A stretch of 64,000 nt of DNA from Streptomyces sp. CB02959. GTDB lineage: Bacteria; Actinomycetota; Actinomycetes; Streptomycetales; Streptomycetaceae. Location of the stretch: assembly GCF_002803155.1 (NCBI RefSeq), contig NZ_NNBP01000011.1, positions 186,001 to 250,000 of the forward strand, in the 5' to 3' direction. The notes under the pieces were generated by a model. That model was given only the letters and a program-made list of their open reading frames with translations, was not told where the DNA came from and did no database searches. Positions 33,339 through 41,109 of the stretch are shown one piece after another. Every line of letters starts with the position of its first letter. Within the stretch, counting starts at the first letter, position 1. Position numbers and translations under genes: made by a program.

Positions 33339-34639
33339 TGTCGCAGGCCGTTCGCGAACGGAAGTCGGGCCCCGTGGCCATCGGTGGGTCGCCACGTGCC
33401 GGCCGGCGCTGGGACTGGCCGCTGCTGGTGGCCTGCGGGGTCTCCGCGCTCGTGGTGGGTCTGCTGTCACCCGCCGACACGGCGCAGGAAGCTTGGGGCC
33501 TGGCCGCCGCGTTGGGGTACGGCTGCGCCGCCCTGATCGCGGCGAAGTCGTCCACGCCGTGGGCGCCGGCCCCGGCCGTGGTCGCGGTCGTCGGGGCGGC
33601 GGTCGTCCCCCTGCTATACCTGACGGTGATCAACAAGGCGCAGATGGAAGTCGGCGTGGTGGAACGGGCGGCCGACCTGCTGTTCGCCTCCGGCACCCCG
33701 TACCACCCCACACCGCAGGCGGTCCGGGACTTCAATCCCTACCTCCCCGGTATGGCGCTCTTCGGGATACCGCACATGCTGTTCGGCGACACCCCGTTCA
33801 CCGGCGCCCGGTTGTGGTTCGTCATCGGCTTCCTCGCGGCCGTGGCGGGGGCCGTGCGGGTGCTGACGCACGGCCGGAACCCGAGCATCGGTCAGGCCAC
33901 CGCTTCGCACGGCACCACCGGCCGGACCGGCGTGCTGTGGCTGATCGCCTGCCCCGTCGTCGCGCTCCCGCTCACCATCGGCGGCGTGGACCCGCCGGTC
34001 ATCGGACTGATCTGCCTGGCCCTCGCCTTCACCCGGCGCGGCGATGCCGGACGCGCGGGCCTGGCCCTGGGGTTGGCGGCCGCGCTGAAGTGGACCGCCT
34101 GGCCGGCCATCCCGGTGCTCATCGCCGTCCTCGCGGTATCCAACGGGAAGCGCGCCGCGGCCAAGTGCGCGGCGGGCTCCCTGGGGATCGCCGTGTGCGC
34201 CGTCCTGCCCGTGGCCCTTGCGGACACCGGCGCGTTCTACCAGAACGTCGTCCTCTACCCGTTGGGCCTCGGCCCCACGGCGTCCTCCGCACAGAGCCCC
34301 CTGCTCGGGCACCTGATCAGCACGCTCGTCCCCCACGGCGAGACGGTCACCGTGGTACTCATCGCGCTGAGCGCCCTGGGCGTGGGGGCATCGCTCCTGT
34401 TCCGCCCGCCGCGGAGCGCCGTGGCCGGTGCCGACCGGCTGGCGCTCGGCCTGATCCTGGCGATCGTGCTGTCCCCGGCGACCCGCATCGGCTACGCCAT
34501 CTACCCCGTCGTCCTGCTGGCCTGGCCCCGCTTCGCCGCCGGCTTGTCGTCGGACCGGTCCGACGACCACCGCCACCTGCCGGCGCCGACGGCGGACCGG
34601 CGGGACCGGATGGCGTCGGTCTCCTACCTCCCCCGCTGA
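33338..34639 (+). CDS. GT87-type polyprenyl-phosphomannose-dependent mannosyltransferase-like membrane protein
   Basis: This 433-residue protein has about ten predicted membrane helices with the DUF2029/GT87 layout. The early extracytoplasmic loop is ERAADLLFASGTPYHPTPQA and FNPYLPGMALFGIPHMLFGD, where the donor site is expected. The middle helices are ALAFTRR and ALGLAAALKWTAWPAIPVLI (KWTAWP is a common family feature), and the last has ATRIGYAIYPVVLLAWPRF. GAAGGG stands 9 bases before the ATG, which overlaps the leader ORF stop. GT87 members add mannose to lipomannan-like glycans. The gene converges on the Cyt-like gene with a strong hairpin between. Confidence 0.82.
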   Translation: MSQAVRERKSGPVAIGGSPRAGRRWDWPLLVACGVSALVVGLLSPADTAQEAWGLAAALGYGCAALIAAKSSTPWAPAPAVVAVVGAAVVPLLYLTVINKAQMEVGVVERAADLLFASGTPYHPTPQAVRDFNPYLPGMALFGIPHMLFGDTPFTGARLWFVIGFLAAVAGAVRVLTHGRNPSIGQATASHGTTGRTGVLWLIACPVVALPLTIGGVDPPVIGLICLALAFTRRGDAGRAGLALGLAAALKWTAWPAIPVLIAVLAVSNGKRAAAKCAAGSLGIAVCAVLPVALADTGAFYQNVVLYPLGLGPTASSAQSPLLGHLISTLVPHGETVTVVLIALSALGVGASLLFRPPRSAVAGADRLALGLILAIVLSPATRIGYAIYPVVLLAWPRFAAGLSSDRSDDHRHLPAPTADRRDRMASVSYLPR

Positions 34640-34869
34640 AGGTGACGGAGGCGACGCTCGGCTGCGGGGTGCGGCTCGGGTGTGCGGGATTCGGTCCCGG
34701 TGCCCGTGCCGCCGCCCCTGCGGCACGTCCGCCCGGCGGGCGCCCTGAAGCCGGTCACCGAACTCCGCGCGGAAGCACGGCAGTTGACTGATGCCGCCCC
34801 GCCGCCCGCCGCCCGGCTACCGTCGACCGCCCACCGGAACGGAAGCCGGTCCCCGCGCACCGACCGGAT

Positions 34870-34895
34870 GGTGGTGGGGATCGCTCCCCACCACC
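34870..34895. terminator. Perfect 11-bp hairpin between convergent GT87 and Cyt-like genes
   Basis: Arms GGTGGTGGGGA and TCCCCACCACC pair perfectly with a TCGC loop. The hairpin ends 4 bases before the Cyt-like stop codon on the other strand and lies 230 bases past the GT87 stop. It mainly terminates the leftward Cyt-like gene. Confidence 0.75.
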
Positions 34896-34899
34896 GCCG

Positions 34900-35496
34900 T
34901 CAGGCTGCCGCGTACACCGGCTGCCGGATCGCCATCGCGTTGAGCCGGATCGCGCACTGCGCGATGTCGTCCATCGTCAGCGCACCGGCCTGGTCCGCGC
35001 TCAGCGCGATCGTCACGTTCACGCAGAAGGCCAGGGCGTAGACGTACCCTTCGGTCTCCTCGTCCTGGAGCGCGAACAGCAGGTCGTAGTAGTAGCTCGT
35101 GGTGTCGGGGGAGTCACCGTAGAAGGAGAGGTGGGGCCCCTTCTGGCCGCCCAGGCCGACGAAGACATCGGTGAGCGCGGCCTCGGCGCGCTCCCAGAAG
35201 GCGGGGTTGCCGAACCGCTCGGAGAGCGCCTGGCGGACTGCCTCCCTGAGCGACATCACCATGACGCCGACGGGCGCCGTCTCCTGGAGTCCCCAACCCC
35301 GAACGATCTTCACGGTCGAACTGTCGGGGATGGCGCTCGCGGCCCGGCTGATCTCGCCGAAGTCGAAGTCCACGGTGGCCGGCGCAATCGCGTACTGGAA
35401 CGTGTCGGCAATGGCCTGGGTCTGCTCCAGGGCCGCGGGGCTCACCTCGAAGACCGTCCTGAAGGCCGTCTTCTCGGCGGTGGGTTGGTCGGACAT
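34900..35496 (-). CDS. Cyt-type cytolysin homologue (Bac_thur_toxin family)
   Basis: This 198-residue acidic protein matches the pattern of Bacillus thuringiensis Cyt delta-endotoxins and fungal volvatoxin. It has TQAIADTFQYAIAPATVDFD (Cyt: ANAFQNALVPTSTDF), a central amphipathic helix pair (MSLREAVRQALSERFGNPAF then AEAALTDVFVGL), and the diagnostic SFYGDSPDTTSYYYDLLFAL followed by EGYVYALAFCVNVTI, which parallels NYTYNVLFAIQ and MYCVPVGFEIKV of Cyt. Cyt proteins are single-domain alpha/beta pore formers of about 250 residues; this one lacks the N-terminal propeptide and part of the C-terminus. GAGGAG stands before the ATG. There is no signal peptide. The gene is monocistronic, with its own terminator. 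A role in membrane lysis of insects, fungi or competitors is inferred from fold only. Confidence 0.72.
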   Translation of the reverse strand: MSDQPTAEKTAFRTVFEVSPAALEQTQAIADTFQYAIAPATVDFDFGEISRAASAIPDSSTVKIVRGWGLQETAPVGVMVMSLREAVRQALSERFGNPAFWERAEAALTDVFVGLGGQKGPHLSFYGDSPDTTSYYYDLLFALQDEETEGYVYALAFCVNVTIALSADQAGALTMDDIAQCAIRLNAMAIRQPVYAAA

Positions 35497-35578
35497 GACT
35501 GCTCCTCACGTGCGGGAAAGATCGCGTCGCGCCGACGGGCAAGTATGCCCCTGCCGCTCTCCGCCCCTTCCGCCACCC

Positions 35579-36862
35579 TCACCCCGGAGCCGCCAGGCCG
35601 CCCGCGTCACCGGCGTCACCGCGCTCCGCGCCGTCGGCCGCACCGGTGGAACCCCTTCGCAACCCCGGCGTCGCCATGCCCACCAACACCACCGCCACCA
35701 GGCACAACACCCCGCCACTCACCAGCGCCGTCACCCCCGACGTCGCATCCGCCACCACCCCGCCCCGCATGTTGCCCACGTCCGGACCGGCCTGCCCCAC
35801 GATCTGTTCGGCGGCGCCGACCCGGCCCAGCAGCGCGTTCGGGGTGTGCGCCTGGACGAGGGTGTTCCGGGACACCACGGAAACGGTGTCCGCCGCACCC
35901 GCCACGACCAGGCAGACCAGCCCCGGCCACCTGCCGGGGACGAGGCCGAACAGGGTGAGCGCCAGGCCCCAGCCCGCCGATCCGCCGAGCATGACCAGAC
36001 CGGGCCGGGGAAGCCGGGTGAACGTCCCGGAGAAGAGCGACGCACCGATGCCACCGACCGCGATCGCGGACAGGAACAGGCCCAGCGTGCGCGGATCGCC
36101 CCCGAACCGCTCGGCGTTGACCAGCGGGAACAGGCTGATCGGCATCGACAGCACGGTGGCTGCCAGATCCGTCAGCAGCGCCCCGCGGATGACGGGCGTG
36201 CGGACCAGGAAGACCAGCCCGTCCCGGACGCCCCGCAACCCGGAACGGGCCGCCGCCCCGCCCTCCGCGGTGATCGACGGCAGGCCGCACGCCCCGTACA
36301 GCGCCCCGGCGAAGCTGACCGCGTCGATCGCGTAACAGGCACCGACCCCCAGCCCGCCCAGCACCAGTCCGGCCAACGCCGGTCCGGCCAACATCGCCCC
36401 CTGGAAGGAGATCCGCCGCAACGCCAGCCCGGCCGCCAACTGCTCCCGGGGCAGCAATGCCGGAACGAACGTCTTCGACGCCGGACCGCCCCCCGCCACG
36501 AAACAGGACTGCACCGCCACCAGCAGCACCACCCCCACCACCGGTACGCCGCCGACGAACGCCTGCACCGCCAGCAACACCGAGGAGACCGCCTGCCCGG
36601 CCGTCATCGCCAGATAGAACTTCCGCCGGTCCACCCGGTCGACGACCGCCCCCGCGAAGAGCCCCAGCGCGATGAGCGGCACCGCCTGGGCCAGCGCGAC
36701 CGCACCGGTCCAGGTGGTGCTGTGCGTCGTCTGCCAGACCTGGAACATCACGGCGACCACCGTCATCTGGCCACCGAACCCGGACAGCGTCTGCCCGACC
36801 CACAGCCGCCGGAAGGCCCGCGACGCACGCAGTGGGGTGATGTCGACCAGCGCGCGCCTCAT
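35579..36862 (-). CDS. MFS efflux transporter (EntS / MFS_3 type)
   Basis: This 427-residue MFS protein has twelve predicted helices. It begins MRRALVDITPLRASRAFRRL and WVGQTLSGFGGQMT, as in EntS/MFS_3 exporters, followed by AGAVVDRVDRRKFYLA (motif A-like loop). The C-terminal tail (GSTGAADGAERGDAGDAGG) is Gly/Asp-rich. The ATG at 36862 overlaps the MarR stop as ATGA, so it is translated together with the regulator. This pairing suggests a drug or metabolite efflux pump repressed by the MarR protein. The substrate is unknown. Confidence 0.85.
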   Translation of the reverse strand: MRRALVDITPLRASRAFRRLWVGQTLSGFGGQMTVVAVMFQVWQTTHSTTWTGAVALAQAVPLIALGLFAGAVVDRVDRRKFYLAMTAGQAVSSVLLAVQAFVGGVPVVGVVLLVAVQSCFVAGGGPASKTFVPALLPREQLAAGLALRRISFQGAMLAGPALAGLVLGGLGVGACYAIDAVSFAGALYGACGLPSITAEGGAAARSGLRGVRDGLVFLVRTPVIRGALLTDLAATVLSMPISLFPLVNAERFGGDPRTLGLFLSAIAVGGIGASLFSGTFTRLPRPGLVMLGGSAGWGLALTLFGLVPGRWPGLVCLVVAGAADTVSVVSRNTLVQAHTPNALLGRVGAAEQIVGQAGPDVGNMRGGVVADATSGVTALVSGGVLCLVAVVLVGMATPGLRRGSTGAADGAERGDAGDAGGLAAPG

Positions 36863-37389
36863 TCCCACGCGGGATCCTCGGCGAGCTTCTCCGCGATCCG
36901 GTCGTGGAAGCTCTTGCGTGCCAGCGCCTGCTCGATGTCGACGACGACCCGGCTGAGCGGATACGGCACCTCCGCCTCGATCTCGGCGACCGCGGCCTCG
37001 GTGGCCCGCCACTCCGCCGCCAGCCGCCCGATGATCTTCCGGGTCTTCGCCGTCAGCGTCACCTTCTTGCTCCGCGCGTCCTCGCCGGGCACGGTCTCGA
37101 CCCAGTCGGCCGCCCGCATCGCGGCCACCTTCTGACTGAGCGCCGAATGCGTGAGGCCGACCGACTCCGCCAACTCGCCGATGGTCATCGGCCCGCAGGC
37201 GTTGAGCCGCAGCAACTCCCGTACGAAGCTCGGCTTCAGCCCCTCGATCCGCCGCTCCGAGTAGAGCCGCGCGATCTCCGCGTCCATCACCTCCTGGAGC
37301 ACCCGCAACGGCCGCCAGAGACTCTCCCGACTGGGATCGCTCACGGCCCCCTCCGCAGTGCCCCGCCCGTCCGCTCTCTCCGCACTCAT
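36859..37389 (-). CDS. MarR-family transcriptional regulator
   Basis: This 176-residue winged-helix protein has GLKPSFVRELLRLNACGPMT, then IGELAESVGLTHSALSQKVA (recognition helix) and the wing DWVETVPGEDARSKKVTLT. The C-terminal helix forms the dimer. It has the usual MarR length with a slightly long, charged N-terminus. A near-perfect palindrome lies 12 bases upstream of its start, consistent with autoregulation and control of the coupled MFS gene. Confidence 0.88.
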   Translation of the reverse strand: MSAERADGRGTAEGAVSDPSRESLWRPLRVLQEVMDAEIARLYSERRIEGLKPSFVRELLRLNACGPMTIGELAESVGLTHSALSQKVAAMRAADWVETVPGEDARSKKVTLTAKTRKIIGRLAAEWRATEAAVAEIEAEVPYPLSRVVVDIEQALARKSFHDRIAEKLAEDPAWE

Positions 37390-37401
37390 CCCGCCACAGT
37401 A

Positions 37402-37423
37402 ACAGTGCTTATATAAGCGCTGT
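37402..37423. promoter_or_regulatory. Probable MarR operator, 22-bp palindrome
   Basis: Arms ACAGTGCTTAT and ATAAGCGCTGT are inverted copies with one mismatched pair and no spacer. The AT-rich centre TTATATAA is unusual for this GC-rich sequence. It lies 12 bases before the marR ATG, over the likely promoter. Confidence 0.8.
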
Positions 37424-37481
37424 CATGTTCAACGGCGAAGTCGATGACCGAGGTTGGCGCTCGGGGTGATGGGCGCCGACG

Positions 37482-38132
37482 TCAGCCGGGCGCCGGGCCG
37501 TCGGGTGACGACCGGCCCACCGAGTGCTGTGCCGCGGCGGCCGACAGGACCGCGTCGGCGAGTTCGCCGGGCGACCGGCCGTCCCCGGAGTCGAGGTGAT
37601 CGAGGCCGAGACGGTGGACGACGGACAGCATGAGCGCTTGGTAACGCTCGGTCCGGGCCAGGAACTTGTCCATGAGGTGCCGTTCCTCCGCCGTGGCCGT
37701 CGCGTAGCGTCCGCCGTCGTGCACCCGGGTCCGCACGACGCACCGGTCCGCGGTGAGCCATACGGCGGCGGTGTGCGGAACCGCCAGCCCGGCGACCTGC
37801 GCGGGCCACAGCGCCGAACCCTCCAGGACCAGCCCCGTCTCCGCCTCCTCGCCGGTCGCATGGGCGGTGATCAGCGCCTCGATGCGGGGCCAGAGCCGAC
37901 CGTAGTGGTCGAGGACCGATGCGATCAGTTCGTCCACCGGGAGCGTGGCGTAGTGCTCGGCGACGTGCGCCGGGACGGCCCGTTCCGGTGTCCGCCAGGG
38001 GCGCCCCGGATGCCGGGCCAGCCTGTCCGTCGACCGATAGGCGAACCGCAGCCGCTCCGCGACCACTTGGGCCACCGTGGACTTGCCGACATTCGAGGTC
38101 CCTCCGATGAGCACCACCCGCACGTCGCGCAT
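37482..38132 (-). CDS. P-loop kinase-like ATP-binding protein
   Basis: This 216-residue protein has Walker A VVLIGGTSNVGKSTVAQVVA at the N-terminus. GLVLEGSALWPAQVAGL fills the place of the Walker B strand, and HTAAVWLTADRCVVRTRV is next. The architecture resembles 2-phosphoglycerate kinase-like and AAA_33-type small-molecule kinases. The ATG at 38132 is used because homology starts with the first strand; upstream codons lack protein character. A related but distinct protein is at 56601-57269. The substrate is unknown. Confidence 0.72.
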   Translation of the reverse strand: MRDVRVVLIGGTSNVGKSTVAQVVAERLRFAYRSTDRLARHPGRPWRTPERAVPAHVAEHYATLPVDELIASVLDHYGRLWPRIEALITAHATGEEAETGLVLEGSALWPAQVAGLAVPHTAAVWLTADRCVVRTRVHDGGRYATATAEERHLMDKFLARTERYQALMLSVVHRLGLDHLDSGDGRSPGELADAVLSAAAAQHSVGRSSPDGPAPG

Positions 38133-38279
38133 GCCGGCGACCCTAGCCCAGCCACCGGCCGACGGCACCGGTGAAGCGGCCGCCGGCACAGCGATCCGGC
38201 CAGCGGCCCACTTCACCCACCTGCACCGTCCTTCACCGTCGACGAGGCGCGGGGGCTCCCCGTCGATCCTGATCCGCGG

Positions 38280-38585
38280 TCAGTCGCCGTCCCCTCCGGC
38301 GGCAAGGCGACGTGCCGCCCGTCGGCCCGCGTAGCGCTCCTTGCGGTTGCCGGCCTTGACGAACCGCTGCCATTCCCTGGTGCACCCGCGCGCATGGCAT
38401 CCCGCGCAACAGGTGCGGCCGAACAGCAGCATGCCGGGGTGTTCCCACCGGCACCGGGTGTCGGGGGCCTCCCGCGTCGGCTCGGGCGGCAGGTCGCAGG
38501 CGCCGTAGCGGTGGTCGTGGACCGGCCGTGGGCCGTGCTCGGCGTGGCGCACCCACAACGGCTTCGTTTTGTCCGTACGGGACAT
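38280..38585 (-). CDS. Small Cys/His-rich protein of unknown function
   Basis: This 101-residue basic protein has about five cysteines and several histidines: KPLWVRHAEHGPRPVHDHRY, then YGACDLPP, DTRCRWEHPG, and FGRTCCAGCHARGCTREW. These could bind zinc. The C-terminus is Arg/Ala-rich. GGAAGGAACGAG precedes the ATG at 38585, an excellent ribosome site. Proteins with the RHAEHGPRPVHDHRYGxCDLP opening are common in Streptomyces; I do not know a function. Confidence 0.72.
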   Translation of the reverse strand: MSRTDKTKPLWVRHAEHGPRPVHDHRYGACDLPPEPTREAPDTRCRWEHPGMLLFGRTCCAGCHARGCTREWQRFVKAGNRKERYAGRRAARRLAAGGDGD

Positions 38586-38866
38586 CTCGTTCCTTCCGGA
38601 ACCGCCGCCCGGACTCCCGGACTTTCCGGGCGGGCGGCTGGGTTCGCCACTTCACGGCGCCACACTCCTTCCTCGAACCACGGTGCCCTCCGCGGGAGCG
38701 GAAAGCCTTCCAGGCTATCCGGCGGCGCCCTGGGCCGCACCCGAGTTACGCCGCGGCCGGTTCGACGCCGCGTTCCTCGTGGCGACGGCTGCGTAGGGTG
38801 GCCGGAGAGGGCGGGCCGTCGTACGAGGCAGAGTTGTGGGGAGTGTTGGGGAGTGAGGGGTGCGTG

Positions 38867-39967
38867 ATGGGTGACGACCTGGGCATGGGCGACGACCTGG
38901 GCATGGGTGACGACCTGAGCTACGACGAGGTGACGACCGCGGCCGGGCGGATCGCCGGGCAGGTGCGGCCGCTCGCCGTCGCACCGCTCGACGCGGCGGC
39001 GTTCCGGCGGGGCACCACGGGAACGGCGGCGGGCCCGGAGGAGCCGCCCGGCCGCGATCCGGTGTGGTTGGGGTTGGAGTACCTGCAGCGCACCGGGTCG
39101 TTCAAGGCACGTGGCGCGCAGAACTTCCTGCTGGCCCACCGCGCCGCCGGAACCCTGCCGGACGTCGGCGTCGCCATCGCCTCCGGCGGCAATGCGGGAC
39201 TGGCGTGTGCCTGGGCCGCGCAGCAGCAGGGAGTGCCCGCCACCATCTTCCTGCCGGAGACCGCACCCGAGGTGAAGGTCGCGAAGCTGGCCGCGTACGG
39301 GGCCGATGTGCGGCTCGTGGGCGCGGAGTACGCGGAGGCACTGGCGGCGTGCCGGGAGTTCGTCGCCGCGACCGGTGCGCTTGCCTCGCACGCCTACGAC
39401 CACCCGCTGATCGCCGCCGGCGCCGGAACCGTGCTGGACGAGTTCCGCGCCCGGGTGCCGGACCTGGACACCGTCGTCGTCGCGGTCGGCGGCGGGGGAC
39501 TGTTCGCGGGGGTGGCGGCCGCCGCCCGGTACCACGACATCCGCGTCATCGCCGCCGAACCGGAGCACTGCTGTGCCCTGAACGCCGCCGTACAGGCCGG
39601 ACGGCCGGTCGACGTCGCGGTGGATTCGGTGGCCGCGGACTCACTGGGCGCCCGACGGGCCTCCGCGCGGGCCCTGCACGCCGCGCAACAGGACGGCGTG
39701 TACTGCGTGACCGTGTCCGACGCCGAGATCGTGCGGGCCCGCCGCACGCTGTGGGCGGAGCAGCGCATCGCGGTCGAGCATGCGGCGGCCACCGCGCTGG
39801 CCGCCTGGGCCGCGTGGCGGACGAGCCCCCTCGACACCGGGGACGACTGGCCGCCCCGCAGGAGTACGGAGCCGGGCAGGGGCACGACGACCGGCATCGT
39901 GCTGTGCGGAGCCAACACGGACGTCCGGACGCTGGCCGACGAGCCGGGGCGGCAGCCTGCGGGCTGA
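38867..39967 (+). CDS. PLP-dependent threonine/serine dehydratase-like enzyme
   Basis: This 366-residue fold-type II PLP enzyme has EYLQRTGSFKARGAQNFLLA (Schiff-base Lys), IASGGNAGLACAWAAQQQGV (SGGNxGLA phosphate/carboxylate loop) and VVVAVGGGGLFAGVAAAARY (glycine-rich phosphate cup). This matches catabolic threonine dehydratase/serine racemase-like proteins. No ACT domain follows. The N-terminus is odd: three near-identical 18-base units encode MGDDLG, MGDDLG and MGDDLS. A GTG at 38864 is directly before the ATG and either could start; GAGGGG lies just upstream. It stands alone on its strand. Threonine or serine deamination is likely; a larger hydroxy-amino acid cannot be excluded. Confidence 0.85.
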   Translation: MGDDLGMGDDLGMGDDLSYDEVTTAAGRIAGQVRPLAVAPLDAAAFRRGTTGTAAGPEEPPGRDPVWLGLEYLQRTGSFKARGAQNFLLAHRAAGTLPDVGVAIASGGNAGLACAWAAQQQGVPATIFLPETAPEVKVAKLAAYGADVRLVGAEYAEALAACREFVAATGALASHAYDHPLIAAGAGTVLDEFRARVPDLDTVVVAVGGGGLFAGVAAAARYHDIRVIAAEPEHCCALNAAVQAGRPVDVAVDSVAADSLGARRASARALHAAQQDGVYCVTVSDAEIVRARRTLWAEQRIAVEHAAATALAAWAAWRTSPLDTGDDWPPRRSTEPGRGTTTGIVLCGANTDVRTLADEPGRQPAG

Positions 39968-40032
39968 GCGCGGCGGCCTGCGGGTCGCGGGCTCGTCGCG
40001 CACCGTTGGCGGCGCGTCCGGCGGCGGGCCGC

Positions 40033-40383
40033 TCAGCGATCGACCGTGATCTCGACGTGGACCGGGGGCGCGCCCGCGGCGGTGACGGTGAAGGCCGCGG
40101 TGCCCGCCGCGTCGCCGGCCTCCAGCCGAGGGGTCTCCGCGTAACCCTGCGGGTCGGTGAGCACGGTGACGGTGGCCTGGTCGCCCTCGAAGAGGGCCTG
40201 CTGACTCAGCGAGTCCCAGGCGAAGGTCACCGGCAACTCCGTTACCGGCTTCTGGTCGTGACTGTCCACCACCCGGGCCTTCAGCCGGTGGGGGAAGGTC
40301 TGGTGGTGACCTGCGTGCTGCCCGGTTCCGCCGGCCGGCTGGATGGTGTACGTCGTCCCGCCGTGGTCCGCTTCCGCACTCAT
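40033..40383 (-). CDS. Ig-like beta-sandwich domain protein, no signal peptide
   Basis: This 116-residue protein has the alternating pattern of a single invasin/Big-like beta domain: FPHRLKARVVDSHDQKPVTE, LPVTFAWDSLSQQALFEGDQ, ATVTVLTDPQGYAETPRLEA and GTAAFTVTAAGAPPVHVEIT. There is no export signal or membrane anchor. The ATG at 40383 is supported by GGAGAGAG. I do not recognise a function; such single domains sometimes occur in spore or stress-related small proteins. Confidence 0.62.
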   Translation of the reverse strand: MSAEADHGGTTYTIQPAGGTGQHAGHHQTFPHRLKARVVDSHDQKPVTELPVTFAWDSLSQQALFEGDQATVTVLTDPQGYAETPRLEAGDAAGTAAFTVTAAGAPPVHVEITVDR

Positions 40384-40533
40384 ACCGTCTCTCTCCTGAC
40401 TGGCTCTGGACCGTCCCGCGGCCGCGTGCCGGCGAGGTGCGGCGGGGGCTCGGGCGGCCCTCGCGGAAGGGCGGCCCCCGCGGAAGAACGAGCGGCTTCC
40501 CGGGCCCATGCCGGCGCCCGTTCCCACCGGCGG

Positions 40534-40689
40534 CTACCAGTAGTGTCGCCGTCCGCCGACAGCGTGCCCCACCGTGCCGAGCAGCCACAGGACCGCGCCG
40601 ATGACGAGGAGGATGATGCCGATGGTCCACAGGAAGGACAGGCCGGTCAGAAAGCCGATGATGAGCAAGATGATGCCGAGAACGACCAC
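40534..40689 (-). CDS. Small two-helix membrane protein (DUF6131-like)
   Basis: This 51-residue protein is almost all membrane: VVVLGIILLIIGFLTGLSFL, then WTIGIILLVIGAVLWLLG, and the tail VGHAVGGRRHYW. It matches the small DUF6131-type protein common in actinobacteria. The GTG at 40689 has GGAG 6 bases upstream and fits the normal length of about 50. The function is unknown. Confidence 0.72.
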   Translation of the reverse strand: MVVLGIILLIIGFLTGLSFLWTIGIILLVIGAVLWLLGTVGHAVGGRRHYW

Positions 40690-41109
40690 GATGTGCTCCG
40701 ATCTCGTTCGAGTGTTCCCTTTTACTGTGTGCCTCAGCCGGAGTAACGGCAACTCCTCTCCCAGCAGGGCCGGACGGGCGTAACAGCCCAGGTCACGCCC
40801 GGTGTCGGCGCGCCGGGACCGGACGATCGGCCCGGGACGCCGCAGGCTCCTCGCAGTAGCCTGAAAGGTTTCGGCCGCGGCGGTGTCCGACGGTACGGAC
40901 CAGCAGCGGACGGGGCCCGGCGGGATTCCCCACCACTCCCGGCCGGGGCAGCACCGCGCCCGGCAGCCGGCGACGCCGACCGGGTGCCTTCGAGGGAATA
41001 CCGGCCGGTCGCGTTCGGTGACCGCCCAGCGGTGATACCGGTCCCTTCAGGGCCCATGGCAGGAGGGCCCATTCGGAGGCCCGTGGGCGGGAGGAGGTGG
41101 CGGCTCAAC
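40690..41109. other. Non-coding gap, nothing clear
   Basis: About 420 bases with no credible gene on either strand. An AT-richer stretch near 40,720 (TTCCCTTTTACTGTG) could be promoter sequence for the leftward small membrane protein. The right third may instead be the 5' end of the AI-2E gene if that starts upstream of 41110. Confidence 0.35.
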
